DNA of 64,000 nt, taken from the NCBI GenBank assembly GCA_022695795.1, contig MU404070.1, positions 62,001 through 126,000 on the forward strand, read 5' to 3'. The translations under genes were made by a program, and so were the position numbers. A model generated the notes under the pieces. It had not been told where the DNA came from and made no database searches. It saw only the letters and a list, made by a program, of their open reading frames with translations. The stretch is from Biscogniauxia marginata (taxonomy: Eukaryota > Ascomycota > Sordariomycetes > Xylariales > Xylariaceae). The stretch's first letter is position 1. Each line of letters begins with the position of its first letter. Positions 36,485-49,229 of the stretch are shown in pieces.

Positions 36485-39400
36485 AGAGGGATCGGATTCC
36501 TGGAAGACTTTAGACGTTGGCGGCATCATACCATCGGTAACGCCGTTTGCGGAATCCCAATGGCCCACCCGAGGAAAAAAAAAAAGCCCACTTCAGGATC
36601 TTGCTAGCAAACTTGGGACAATGTCTTTACCGTTCTTCATCTCCTTTCATGTCGTGGCATGTGTGGCTGGAGGAGGACGACATTCGCCGGGGGTCGTCGG
36701 TTCCAATGCCGCGCGACCAAAGTCACGGCTGCGGCTTCACAGCCAGTGCTTACACGACATACATCGGATATCGGAACATGGCTGCATTGTCTCACTGCAG
36801 GTCTAATGAAGAATCCTCCATTTTTGTCCCATGCATTAAGTCCGCAAAATGCAAACACAAGCAGTTACCAGATAACTATGTTTGGTCTCTCCACTGGGAA
36901 TCCATCACATGAGATGTAGACGAGAGAAAAAAAGGGGGCAGAGCCCGCAATCTCTTTGTTAGACCGCGGTTCCAAGTTGCTAGAGATTCAATGCCCACTT
37001 AGCACCTCTGTTTTCCCTCTCCTCTCATACGAGTTTGCCGTATGTTGTGCGGTGCGAGACAAGCTACCTAGTAGCAAGCTGTGTCGAACGACCAAGCCGA
37101 GGCAAAGGAGCTGACAAAACCACCGTGACTTTCAGCCCCTAGCCTCATATGAGTGGTCCATCTGAGGGAAGCACGGGTCAATGTCGATCTTTTACTTTGA
37201 GCGACGACCGAGAAACCTCGTCTTGCGCTCACTCTAGGCTATTAGCAAGCGGCACTCTCTACATTTGTCACGGAGTTGTCCGATGACGCTCGAGAAATTT
37301 GGAGTCAGCAAGGCAGAATCCTCTGGGACCATAGGTCATGCCATCGCCGCCAGATGAAGGAACGCCACTGGTGGATGCGTTAAAGCAAGAAGTTACTTTG
37401 GCGTGGCGAAGAGGAGACTCGCGCGCGTCTCCCGCTACAACCTACCTTGGCCCGCATGCCAACCCTAGACGCGCCAGGTATATCTAGACGTGTCGTCCGC
37501 GCCAATCGGTCCGGTCCAGAGCCCGGGGTAAGACTAGGTGCCCCTTCGGCCGAATACTTAGAGAGCTATCAAGGGGGTGGCTCGAGAAGGAGGCTGGCTG
37601 CGACAACGAGGTATAGGCTGTGTCACGGCCGGGGGTGGCGGAGGAAGAGGAGGAGGCATTTGAGATGGAAAGGCTTCTCCCGGGAGCTTATTTTTGGTCT
37701 GTATCACATGTCACATGTGCTCCTAATTCTCAATTTCCATTTGCGGTTGTCTTTTATTTCCCCAGGAGCCACGATCTACAGGCAGGCATTCACCATCTGT
37801 ACCTACAGATGCTACCTGAACTCTCCTAATTCTCCGAAAGGGGGTTAGTTACCTTCCCCTATGCTTCTAGACGCAGGATCCCCAAGTCACAAGTGCCGTG
37901 AGTTACGTTTCCTTATTATCAATTGAAGGACTGCTGCAGACTTCATTGCTGCAGAGAGATCAATCTGGGATGTGCCGAGTAGTTAGTTCAGACTTCTATC
38001 GTTGCCTCCAAGGAAAGGGTGTCTTGGTGGTGTGAATGACCTCATTGCTCCCGCCAACCCGAGCCGGGCCCAAGTTGAAGAGATCGATCAATGCCATCTC
38101 TTCGGTGGACCTTCCAATCTCAATTTGCAAGATATGGAGCAATGGCTCTAGATCCAACCCCTTAAAAACTACAGGATGGTAGAAAAGGTAATATCCTCTA
38201 GGACGATGAGCCGAGACTATGGACTAGCTCTTCGTTCCTGAGTCTACATTGCTACGTACTGTACGTGGGTGGTGGAGCATAGCTGCTTCTAGTATTGGTA
38301 AAAATAAATTTCATACTATTGTCTGCAACTAGTTCATTCTATGAGTATAGGTCGTTCCTTTCAATAATATTCAATGTGACCTTAGCAGTATAGCCCTTAT
38401 ATCTATACTACCCCGGAAGTCTTATCCTACTTGACAACCGTTGACAGTAGATCCATATACTGGTAACCATCCTGTCGTTTAACAGGCACCGTTCATTCAC
38501 CCTTGCAAGGCTGTATAGTCTTGAATAGACAAAAGTAACCTTCCTATCCTCTTCCTTCACGGATATGTATGGGGTCCAGAATAAAAGGGTGAAAGCTGCC
38601 AAATGCATGCACGTACATATGATTGACGCCTGGATGTAGAGACTCGATGCTACTATACTTCAGTAGATTTCCACCTTCCCCTGTCTCGTCCCTGACTTGC
38701 ATTTTGTCTAGTCTTGCGTCCACCAATCCGAGCTATAGTCTGCCTAACCTACTTACCTACTTAGTAGGAGAGCCGTATGCGCCCCACTAGTTTATCGTTA
38801 TCACGACGCAGACAGTTATCTGAGACTACCTCTATCTAACGATATGTGACTTTGAGTGGGCCGATATATGCATCCTATCTGTGCCTACTACCTCACATAC
38901 CTGCCTATAGACTCCAAGTATCGTTGGCGGGGAGAACACCCCTCACTAACTAGCTGCCTGCCTTTAGGCTAAGCCAGATGAAGACGGCGAGCTCTTACAT
39001 CAGCTCCATGCTACTCGAGATCTATGTTTCATGCCAGGGGCAAGTAAGTAGCTAACAAACTATCCATGCCGCCCTCCCTTCTAGAAGAATACCTGCATGG
39101 CTTCGCTTATGATTTAACCTTAGCTCCTACTAGATGTATCGTCCGATCTCCTCTCTGCGGGTTGATGATCATCTTTTCCCATCCCCGACTTCGCAGGTGC
39201 TTTTGACGCGATGTGACGGGGCTGCCGGTGGGCTTCTGCTAGAGAGACAGCCTCCATCACCTTCTACTCATTTGGTATGATCTCCAGAAGCGGGCCCATA
39301 TATGTTGATCTATCCATCTCTTCCTTCGTCATTCTCAAATATTCATGTGAAAGTTTCCAAGATTAGAAACAATAGCTCGGGAATCCTAGGTAGAAAGTTT

Positions 39401-40304
39401 CGACAGTGGGCGCAGAGTATGCGGAGGCATGTTATATCATGTAAGGCTAAGGGGGCGAAGTACCTTAGGTGTCGCGTATGGATCAAAGTTCTGTCTAGGT
39501 AGGATATTCTGCATCGCTTTTAGGTAAATATTTAATCATTACTTTGAGAGGAGAATGAAAGACGTCCTTCTCGCCGTACAAGTCACTAGGAAAGGGGGAG
39601 GCCTGTTTGACAATCATCATAGATCTTCACACTAGACAAGGAAAGTGCATGATCTAAGTCCTCTAGAACTTAGAGTGGTGTTTGCTACTGGCCATGCCTC
39701 CCTGGACATGTGGCCGTAGTTCAATGGGTGCGAGCCGAAGTTGACGGAGGCTACAGTTAGCTTCAACGAGTATCCGGCTCGCCCCAAATCACACTACACA
39801 AATCACCTATTGCTCTCAACTTCACTTATACGCAATCCATTGAATTTTATATCAGATAACTCACATAAGCCACAGAAGCTTAGACGGAGCTGAGGACACA
39901 CCCAGATTTTAGCCGGGCAAAGCTAGATAACAGATCAGAGAGATCCATTCCACATTCCTACTGTAAGGGTACGAATATGACTTGTTGTTGCGCTGGAGAG
40001 GGAAAGTCTCTCTCCAGGCCTACTATCTAAGTATTATGTACATGTGATGCATGAGCGAACCAATGGTCACGTGGACGTGACACCTTCATATCCATCGCCC
40101 TTTACCATTGAGATGCCTTTGGGTCTCTGCGTCGTTGAACGCGTCCATGACCCCCCCCCCGGCTACAGCTCCAGATTCAAATCACGAGATTTGTTAGACT
40201 TTCACGCTGAATTGTTTCTTGCAAGCGACTCCAATTCCCTCCATATTTGTCCGATCTGCCGACTATTATGCGCATGATTTCCTCCACTCTGCAAACGCTC
40301 CGCC
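36485..40304. other. Gene-poor interval
   Basis: No gene recognised. Open frames such as 37447-37848 have no motif and no plausible splice partners. A C homopolymer lies near 40149. Confidence 0.45.
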
Positions 40305-40946
40305 ATGCCTACGACTGGCGGCGGAATTGTTGCCCTGGATTGGGCAACCACAGACATCAACCAAGAGGATTCGTTCGGGCCTGTTAACTAGAAGGCTCTT
40401 GTATAATACGCCATCGACATAAAAGGCCGGCGTGATAGGAATAGCGGCCCAGTTACCTGCCAGCTCTCTTCGGAGTACAACATGGGTGGACGAAATCTAG
40501 TCCGACGCCTTGATTTTCAGGACAGTACTCATTGGGTAGCGCGGATCCAATTGCCCGAAATTACCCCAGAGTCGACTGAACGCCTGGTGTGCGAGGTCCA
40601 TACAATGGCTGTAGTTCGAGAGTGATCCGATATCCCCGTGCCCGAAGTGTATGCTTACGAGGCCAACTGCGACAACGCCGCAGCGGTCCCGTTTATAATC
40701 ATGGAGTTCATACCGGGGGATACAGCAATGGATTCTTTTGGCGGGTACAGAGCACACAAGGACAAGACTCCTCCGCAGTTCAAGGCGAAATTCCATGCCG
40801 CAATGGCAGATATTCAAGTACGTACAGAACGTGCCCACTTGATAACGCCAGTTAAGTTTTCTATGTCCAGATGTCAGCTATACGCCTTCCCAAGATTGGA
40901 AGTATTGTCAAGTTCCACGATGGAACCTATTCCGTGGGACCTTTAC
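40305..40946 (+). pseudogene. Aminoglycoside phosphotransferase (APH)-family pseudogene, truncated
   Basis: Plus-strand relic of the fungal APH/choline-kinase-like family. Readable blocks in order are MPTTGGGIVALDWATTD, LSSEYNMGGRNLVRRLDF, THWVARIQLPE, STERLVCEVHTM, SDIPVPEVYAYEAN, VPFIIMEFIPGDTAMD and KAKFHAAMADIQ. A likely intron (40818-40870, GTACGT...CAG) is followed by LPKIGSIVKFHDG. The N-lobe with the VARI lysine-equivalent region and the IPVPEVYAY hinge approach are typical. In-frame stops occur after PVN, after ALV and before SDIPVPE, each explicable by C-to-T in CAG, CAA or CGA. The C-lobe with the Brenner HxDxxxxN loop is missing: similarity ends near 40946, where a different relic begins. 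Clearly nonfunctional. Confidence 0.8.
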
Positions 40947-40959
40947 AGTTCTCCTTTAT

Positions 40960-41300
40960 AAGTTCAAGAAAATCTTTTTTATTAGCAATCACGCCTCTTT
41001 TACAAATCGTCAGCTCCCTCGTATTTATAGTATTCTAATTATTAAACCTAAAAACAATTTCGTAATGGGTTAAGATGGGTTATTATCGTCTTCGTTAATC
41101 ATGAGATTGTTGGTCGAGATATCCCTGTGAAGCAAGCCGGCCTTATGCAAAGACTTATGGCCCTCTATGTAGCCCTCTGGTCCACGCGTAGAGCTGCTCG
41201 AGAGCTCGCCTTGTAAATCGACTCCCCGAAATCGCGGAGCACGACCCGTCGATGTAGTCGATTCAGCATAAGACTACCAGGTGCCCTCGTCAGAGAAGAG
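40960..41300 (-). pseudogene. Fungal-type FunK1 kinase fragment
   Basis: The minus strand encodes VVLRDFGESIYKASSRAAL, then after a single-frame slip near 41180 GHKSLHKAGLLHRDISTNN and LMINEDDNNPS. The HRDISTNN catalytic loop (41106-41129) with HKAGxLHRDIS is diagnostic of the FunK1 family of kinases expanded in fungi. A TAA follows NPS, where Trp is usual (two G-to-A changes). Only the catalytic-loop portion is left, squeezed between the APH relic and the P450 3' end. Confidence 0.75.
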
Positions 41301-41396
41301 GAACAGGATCGCATATAACTAGACTTTGTTTATATAATATTTATATACCTAGGTAGGTAGGTATTTTAACAACTCTTCTTAAAATTGTGTAGGTAA

Positions 41397-41423
41397 CTAG
41401 TATTTTAAACTATTACTGGTAAG
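41397..41423 (-). pseudogene. Detached 3' end of the disrupted P450 (to stop codon)
   Basis: When one copy of the duplicated GTAAG is removed, the minus-strand frame from the right flank of the retroelement continues here through codons for T-S-N-S-L-K-Y to a TAG at 41397-41399. This is the natural C terminus of the P450 relic at 49477-50417. Confidence 0.7.
41419..41423. repeat. Target-site duplication GTAAG (left copy)
   Basis: Five bases immediately left of the left LTR, identical to 49472-49476 immediately right of the right LTR. Five-base duplications are standard for Ty3/Gypsy integration. Confidence 0.9.
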
Positions 41424-41853
41424 TGTAACAAACCTCCTTGTGTGTTCCTAGTTAGCTGACTTCACAAGTGAGTACGTACTAGGTTTTCTTGATTTAAAGG
41501 TAATAATGAATTAAGATTAGTTCAAGAGATTTATAATGCTTTATTCGTTAAAGAGATTTCAAGGTATTTTTATTATAACATTAAAAAGTAATTATAGTTT
41601 TAGATTAATAGTTAAAGAACTAAAATGAATAACTAGATATATAAGAAATCCCGTTCTTTTTATATTTATTCGTTTTGCTTTTTATTTTTTATAACTAGTA
41701 TGTTAAATACCTTTAAATAAGTTTATTTATACTTATTTATATCACGTGATAATAGGTCCTTTTCTTTTCTAGGATTTATATTTGATACGAAAGTAAGAAA
41801 AGTAAGAATAATACCTTTATTATTTAATTACTTACTTTAATTAGTTTATAATA
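41424..41853 (-). repeat. Left LTR (3' LTR in element orientation), 430 bp
   Basis: Starts TGTAAC and aligns along its length with the right LTR at 48496-49471 once the nested insertion there is ignored. Its outer (left) end is nearly unmutated while its inner end is strongly AT-shifted. Where the right end of the other LTR keeps G or C, this copy has A or T, always as a transition. Confidence 0.9.
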
Positions 41854-41874
41854 TTATTTCTCTCTTTTTAAAAT
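41854..41874 (-). other. Polypurine tract of the retroelement
   Basis: On the minus strand a run of A and G (AAAAAGAGAGAAA) lies directly inside the left LTR. This is the expected plus-strand priming site next to the 3' LTR and agrees with the direction of the pol remnants. Confidence 0.6.
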
Positions 41875-43349
41875 CTTTATTTTTAAAGATTGTTTAGTAA
41901 GTCTTTTTCTTTTATTTTTATTATATTTATTAATTATAATACTAAGCGTCGTCGTGAAAATTAAAAGCAAAGTCGTGAGAAGCTTATTAACCGAATTAAC
42001 CGAATAAACTTTAATATCGATATTATGCTTTATTTTTATTATTTTGATTATAACCTAAAATGTATAATGTCGCTTAAGATATTAAAAAAATGTAGTAAAT
42101 ACGTTTTTTATTATTGCTAATATAATGAAGTGGAAATTCTTTTTAGCTTTTTTCGAAACTTAAATTACGAAAAAGAGTAATTATCTCTATAAAAACGTTA
42201 AACCGAAGAAACCTTAAAACGATTTTATCGAGAAATAGCCGAGATTATAACTCGGGTGAAATAGCTTTGTCGTTAAAAGGAGTTATTAAAAAAGAAAAGT
42301 TTAAAAAAGTTTTAATATGGTTTTTAAAATCTAGATAAATTAAAGGAGTAGAAACGTTTAAAAGAGGAGTAAAAACGTCTTTAAATTAAATAATAATTTT
42401 TAGTTAAGTAGGCTAAAGTTGTTTTCGAGGCCGTCCCCTTTTTTAATTTGTCCTTTTTAAATTAAAACTTTAAATTTTAAGTTTTTTTAACTGATTTAAG
42501 TTTCGTCGATAAAATTTATTAAGCGCGTTTTTTAAGTTTGTTAAGTATTTAAGTGATTTTTATATATTTTTAATAGGTATTTTTTTTATTTAACTAAATA
42601 TTATAATTAATTATTAACCCTTTTTAAGTTTAAAATTTTTTTTATTTTATATTTATTTAGTTTTTTTTTTAATTTCGTTCCGGGTTTTTAACGAGGCGTT
42701 TTTTATGTTAATTTTAATAATAATATATAAAAAACTAGATATATTTTAAATTCCTTTAATAGTTTTAATTTATAATTAATATTCGAAATAACTTTCTTAA
42801 TTTTATATAGTTTTAACTTTTTAAATTTAAGTTTTTTATTAAGTCGTTTTGTTTTAATTTAAAGCGTTTTTGTTATTACGCCTTATTATTAACGAAGTAA
42901 GTAGATTATGTTTTTTTTTAAGAATTAATTCTTTAATTTTTTTTGTTATAATATTTTGTTATTTTATTTTAAATAAATTATAATTTTTTTTATAGTCGCC
43001 GTTATATTATTTAAACCTTTTTAAATAGTACTTTTGTTTTTAAGGCTTTTGTTTCGATTTTTAGTGCTTTCGTGAGTTTAATTAATTGTTTTTAAATTTC
43101 CGCTTTTTAATTGTATATTGCTTCGTGTAGTAACATCTTTATATTTTCGTTAATCGAAGTGTTATATGCCATTTAGGTTATTAGTAGTAGTTTTATTTAG
43201 TTATTTATTTCTTAATTAATATAATTTTATAAATATAATTTTATTATTTAATTTAGTTTTTTTATTTATTCGTTTAATTAAAGATAATATATTATAAATA
43301 ACTTTTATTTAACTTTTATTTGTTTTATTAAGCTAGTTTAAAACTTTAA

Positions 43350-43760
43350 CGTGAATAATTTGTTTTTATTTAAAACAATACATTTTAATAATCCATATTT
43401 ACTAATATATTCTCTTAAAAAACTAAAAACTAGTTATTTTATTATGCTTAACTCGTTAAACAGTAAAAAATAAGTATATTTCGTGAGTTTATTAATAATT
43501 ACTTATATGTTATTATAAGGTACTTTTATAATAGGATTTTTTAATTTAAAGAGTTTTATTATAAAATCTTATATAATTATATATCACACTTTATTAGGTA
43601 TTTAAGTTAGTTCTAATAATTTATATAATTTATATCGTGATACTTTAACTTTATTATAAATATTATAACTCTTTATAATTCTTTTAATTGTTTGTCGCAT
43701 TTCTAGAAAGTTAAATTCTTTTTAAAGTCGTTTTAACGTTTTAAAAATTACTTGGTAACT
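43350..43760 (-). pseudogene. Integrase remnant of the retroelement
   Basis: The minus-strand frame shows MRQTIKRIIKSYNIYNKVK, in which the CxxC of the HHCC zinc domain appears as Y-x-x-Y (two G-to-A changes), followed by a catalytic-core-like region containing FIIKLFKLKNPIIKVPYN and NKLTKYTYF. It is broken by many stops. Assignment is by order and motif resemblance. Confidence 0.65.
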
Positions 43761-44699
43761 ATATAAGGGGTGTTCGTAGAATTCTTTAACGAATTTATTT
43801 TATATTTATTTTAATATATAAACCTTTTCCTTATATGAAAGAAGTTCGTTATTAAATCTTTATTAAGATTATAATTATTTTTCTTTTTAATTATAACTCT
43901 TTTTAAAACGTTATTTCTAGTTTTTTATGTTAATTTACATGTAAATTAGTATAATTAATTCGTCATTTTGTTATTTAAATATTTCTTTTATTGATTTTTA
44001 ACTTATAATTTTTTTTGTTAAAAAGATTTATTTAAATTTTTTCTTTTTTCTTAATGTAATGAATTTTGAAATTGAATTTAAATAAGAAAATCATTTAATA
44101 TTTATATCTTTAATTAAACGTTTACGTTATTATAAATCGTGTAAGGTTTTTATAGTTTAAATAAATATTAATAGGTTTTTTAGTTTTATTAAGTTATAAT
44201 TTTTATTCTTTTAATGTTTTAATGATTATTAATAGTTTTTTATTATAAATTTAATAATTTAGTTTAATATTATATAATGCCTTGAATAAGTACGCGATTA
44301 AGTATTATTTTTTATTATTTTTTAGTTGCTTTAAGATTATTTCGATAGCGAAATTTAAAGCGTTTATTTTTAGTCGTTTTTTTATTTTTATTTAAAAGTT
44401 TATATATAACTTTATTAGTTATAACTTCTTTTAGTTACTAAATAGCTTATTTAGCTTTTTTAATAAAATAAAAAGCTTTTTTTGTTTTCGTTAAGGTAAT
44501 TAATTCCGTTAATAACTTAGTAATTCGTTTAAAATCTTAGATAAATTATTTAACATAATTAACAAAACCAAGAAATGTATATACGTTTATAACACTTTTA
44601 AGTTTTAATTAATTCTTAATTACTATTATTTTTCTTTTTTAAATATAGATTTTTTCTGGACTTATTATAAACCTTAAATAGTTTAGTTTTTTAATATAC

Positions 44700-45200
44700 T
44701 ATTTATTTTTAGTTAAATAAATAAGTAGGTTTATTTTTTTAGGGCTTTTAACACTTGTTTTATATATTCTTTATATTCCTTTTTACTTTTTAAATAAATT
44801 AATATATCGTTTAAATAAATAAATACGAATTTATTTAAAAACTTACGAAAAATTATTATAATTATATATTAAAATGTAACGGGTGCGTTAATAAGCTTAA
44901 ATGGCATAACTTTATACTTATAATATTTATATATTATTTAAAAGGCGGTATATTATTTATATTATTTAGTTATTTTAATTATATAATAATTATCGCGAAG
45001 GTTTAATATTATAAAGATTTAAGCCTTATTAATTTGCTTTTTTATGAGTTTTATTAATAATAACGAGTATTCGTTTTTTTATTACTTTATTAAAGTGTTA
45101 GTAGTTAATTACTCGTCGTTATATTAAATTTCTTTTTTTATTAATATGTTATTTTTCGTTTTTGTCGACTTTTAGTATTATAATTACTAGGTATCTTGAC
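44700..45200 (-). pseudogene. Reverse transcriptase remnant of the retroelement
   Basis: In the minus frame KIFTILNLRDNYYIIKIAK, then VMPFKLINAPVTFQ and then KFVFIYLNDILIY follow in the order and spacing of Ty3/Gypsy RT (LDLRxGYxxI, PFGLxNAPATFQ, YLDDILIYS). Deviations are mostly G-to-A or C-to-T. The catalytic YxDD is Y-L-N-D. Confidence 0.85.
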
Positions 45201-47351
45201 GAGGATTTTAATTCTCGAATAAATTTTTTATTAAGATTTTTTTAAATTCCTTTTTATAATACTTTTTATTTTTCTTGATTTATAAAATATATTAAAAATA
45301 GTTTTAGTTGTTTTTTTTTAAAGTAGATTTAGTAATTTTATTAGCTATATTTTAGTAATTCTTTTTTTATTTTATTTTTAAATAATTTATAAAAACGAAG
45401 GTACTTACGTGATATTCTTTTTATTAAATCTTTAAGCTTAGTTACTTAAATTATATAGGTAATATGTTTCGTTTTTATATCCGTTTTTTAGTGTTATTTG
45501 TGGTACTTATTTTATAACTCGTAATGGTTAATTCCTTTTAATCTTGATTTTAATAAAGCGTATTTATCTCGAAATTTATTTGTAAATTACTTTTTTTAAA
45601 TTAATTTATTTTTAGGATTATGTCGTGATTTAATATATATATAATATTAAAAATAACTTATTCGGGATGTTTTTAAATAGTTACTAAGAAAGGAATTTTT
45701 TTTTTAATATTTTGCCATTTTCGTAATTAAATATTTTTTTAAAGTTCCGTAATTTATATAAACTTTGTTTATATATTTATAATATGTTGTTTTTTTAAGT
45801 TATTTTAATTAAGATATAACTTTTATTTACTTTTAAGTTTATAAGGGCTTTATACTCCTTTTTATTATACTTAATTTTAGTTATAATGGTATTATTAAGT
45901 TTTAATTAGACTTTATATAAAGATTTATTATTTATGGCTTTTCGTTGTTTTATTAGCGAGAGTTTTTGCCGTTTTTGGTTTTTCACGTTTTTTCTTTTTT
46001 AGGTTTTTTTAAGTTATTACGGCTTTAATATTTTTCTATTTTTAGGCTTTTATAAAAGCGTGTTTTTAGTAATCGTTATTTAAATAATTTTTTTAATTAC
46101 CTTTTAAGTAATAAGGAGTGAGAGGTTTATTTTTTATATAAAACCTTATATATTAAAACTTTAATTCCTTTTTAAGGGCCTTTTTATAGCTTAAATCTGT
46201 TTTTTTATTAATTTAAAGTTTTTTAAGGTTCTGAATTATTTTCGAATAAAAGGTATAATTCTCGGATTTACTTATTAGGGGTAACTCGACGTCTCTTTAT
46301 AAGTTTATATATATTTCTAGAAACTTTTTCTCTTTTTTAAAGTATACTTTAACGATTTATTTATAACTTAGTTTAGTCGTATGTATTTTTTACTTATTAT
46401 TTTATTAAGTGTTTCTTTATAAAACTAAATAAACTAATGTCGTATTTAGCTCGTTTTTCGAGTTAACGTGGAAAATGTAATTCTTTTTATAATTCCTATA
46501 ATTCTTCTTTAATTTCGTTTTTTTCGAAACCCGTTTTAAATAAATCGTGTATATTGTATAGTATTAAAGTATAACATATATAACCCTTAATAATTATTTC
46601 GTTATTTTTTTCGAAACTTAAATGAAAATAACATGCTTTTAAATAATGTGGTTATTATAAGACGTTATTATAAATATATTTATTCTTTTTCGTGTTATCA
46701 CTTTCCGGTTTTTAAGGATAATAACCGGCTTTATCCTTAAAGTTTTTATGTATTTAATAAGCGTCGTTAATATAAAAGCTTTAATATAGTAATATATATT
46801 TCTTTTATAACTTTATTATTTCATCCTTATTAAATTTAAATGTTTTATTTTCTGGTTTAAGTTCTTTACCTAATAACTTATTAAGCTAGCCAGCATTATT
46901 TAGGTTTTAATAAACATCGTAGTTATTATTTATATAAAACTTCCGATTTAAGTTATTATATTTACTTTTTTTAATGTATTTTATACTTATTATTATTATA
47001 ATAACTTTAATGTAGTTTATTATGGTTCGACTTAACTTCTAAGTCGTATTTTAGTTTATAAGTATTATATTTATATAGTAATTTATTTTTATTATATTCT
47101 TACTTAGCTTGTTTTAGCGTGAAATACTCTAGGTATAAATAACTATGCTTTAAATAGTCTTAAAAGTTATTTTAATAGTATTTATAGCTTCTTTTTATAA
47201 GGATTTCCTTGTTCTTCTCTGCTTTAATAATAATAATAATAAATACTTAATTTACCTCCTTATTATTTTCGAAATAAACCCTTATTTCGAAAGTTCTTTT
47301 CTCGAGTTAAAAAATCCCTTTTATTTTTAGTTTTTGTTTTTTAGGATTTCG

Positions 47352-47393
47352 GCATTTATTTTTATAATGTCCTTTTTTCTTATAGTTAAAACA
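47352..47393 (-). pseudogene. Gag zinc-knuckle remnant
   Basis: The minus frame gives CFNYKKKGHYKNKC, a CX2CX4HX4C knuckle whose second Cys codon reads TAT instead of TGT (G-to-A). It marks the Gag end of the element on the right. Confidence 0.75.
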
Positions 47394-48540
47394 CTTAATA
47401 GTTAATTTATCTTGTTTCTTTTACTCCTTTTAAATAATATTAATTTTAATAAGATTTAACTTAGTTTTAATGTCTTTTCTTATTCCGGTACTACTTTTAT
47501 AATTTCTTTTTTTTTATTGATCGCCGTTCTTTCGCTATATCGTTTTTTTAAGGTATCGTTCGAAGTTTTTATTATTAATAATTATTATTATTATAACGTA
47601 ATTATTAAACTTTTCTAGGTTTTTTTTATATAAATTTATTTTATATAACTTATTTTTTATATAATTCTTTAATTCTTAATAAAATAAGTAATATAGGTTT
47701 TTAATAAATAGTTACGACTAGTTTATAAGTTTTTTGAATTTAATAACGTAATTTAAAGCCTTTTTATTTTGTCGTAATTTATAAAGTTAAATTTCGGCTT
47801 ATTATTTAAGGATTAAGTTATTAAATATAGATCTAAGTTGTTTTTTAAACTCTTTATAATCTTTAAAAATCTTTTTTATGTCTTTTTAAGCGTTTTGTTT
47901 ATTATCCAGGTGATCTTTTAATACTAGTTAAAACTAGGTTAAAGTAATTTTAACGAGGAGTTAAAATATTATAAAAACCTTTTATTCTTTAATAGTAATT
48001 GTTTCGTAATAAAACCGTAAATAAGTTCCGGCTTAAATTAAAAATCCTTTTAAATTACTTAACTTATTATACTTATTAAATATAATTAATTTAAAACCTT
48101 TTATATCGAGGGTCGTTATTGTTTAAAAGTAGTTTTGGTTATTTGTTTTTAAGAGGTAAAGGTTATTTTACTTATTTATTTTCTTTTTTAAGTGCTTTTT
48201 CCTTCTTCTTTTCTTTTTTTTTAAATGATTCTTTTTGTTAGGCTTTAAAAGTGTTTTTTAGGGCTCTTTTTTAGTTGTAATTATAATTAATTCTTGTGTT
48301 GGTTTTTTTAAACCTTTTTATTATATCGTAAAAGAATTTAAAGTTTTCGTTTAAAAGCTTATTAATTATTATTATTTTACTTATTTCTTTTCTTGTTACT
48401 TTTTAGTTTTAAGGGGTATACTTATCTTAAGATAATTCGACCGAGAGTCCTTTTTTTTAAACTAATGTTAAGTATTAATTAAAGAGCTATTAAAATATAA
48501 CGAATCTCTTTATATGTTTTTAGTTAATTAACTTTACAAG

Positions 48541-48545
48541 TGAAT
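48541..48545. repeat. Target-site duplication TGAAT (left copy)
   Basis: Immediately precedes the nested solo LTR and is repeated at 48999-49003 immediately after it. Confidence 0.9.
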
Positions 48546-48998
48546 TGTGACGAACCTCCCTGTGTGTTCCTAGTCAGCTGACTTCACAGGTGAGTACGTA
48601 CTGGGTTTTCTTGGTTTGAAGGTAACAGTGGTTTGAGATTGGTTTAATTGATTCATAATGTTATGTTTGTTAGAGAGGTTTTAAGGTACTCTCACTATAG
48701 TATTAAAGAGTGACTGTAGTCTTAGATTGATAGCTAAGGAATGAGAGACTAATTACACAAGGAAATTCCAATCTACTTATACTCGTTTTTCTTTATACAT
48801 ACTTCCACTGTTTGGTATGTTGGATACCGATGGATATGAAATCCCTTAATATCTATCCCTGTTGGATATGATATCCCACCATATCCACGTCACGTGAGGT
48901 TACATCATGACCGGCACGGAACCAATTGGTTCATTAATTCCTTGGTCCGTGCCACGACACCCTGGTATGGAATTCCTCCATTCCCATGGTTCGTAACA
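48546..48998 (-). mobile_element. Nested solo LTR, 453 bp
   Basis: Begins TGTGACGAACC and ends GGTTCGTAACA, flanked by TGAAT on both sides. Its first 100-plus bases are closely related to the host LTR (same TCCTAGTCAGCTGACTTCAC block) but its second half differs, so it is a related subfamily. Base composition is normal, without RIP-like AT drift. It is the product of LTR-LTR recombination after a later insertion. Confidence 0.88.
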
Positions 48999-49229
48999 TG
49001 AATACGTATTAGGTTTTCTTAATTTAAAGGTAATAATGAATTAAGATTAGTTTAAGAGATTTATAATGCTTTATTTATTAAAGAGATTTTAAGGTATTTT
49101 TATTATAACATTAAAAAGTAATTATAGTTTTAAATTAATAGCTAAAAAACTAAAATAATTAATTAAATATATAAGAAATCCCGTTTTTCTTATACTTATT
49201 CGTTTTACTCTTTATTCCTTATAATTAAT

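Noticed and set aside
36047..36568. 173-residue minus-strand open frame
   Set aside because: No recognisable domain or splice partners, overlaps the inverted repeat and has a proline-run end; likely random.
37447..37848. 133-residue plus-strand open frame
   Set aside because: Composition changes abruptly along its length and no motif is seen.
39715..39785. Small hairpin GCGAGCCG...CGGCTCGC with a tRNA-like start
   Set aside because: No proper T-loop or anticodon arm; not called as an RNA gene.
47220..47240. Short AAT/TAA runs in the AT-rich block taken as a possible satellite or centromere core
   Set aside because: The AT richness is fully explained by RIP of a bounded retrotransposon with identifiable LTRs and pol remnants.
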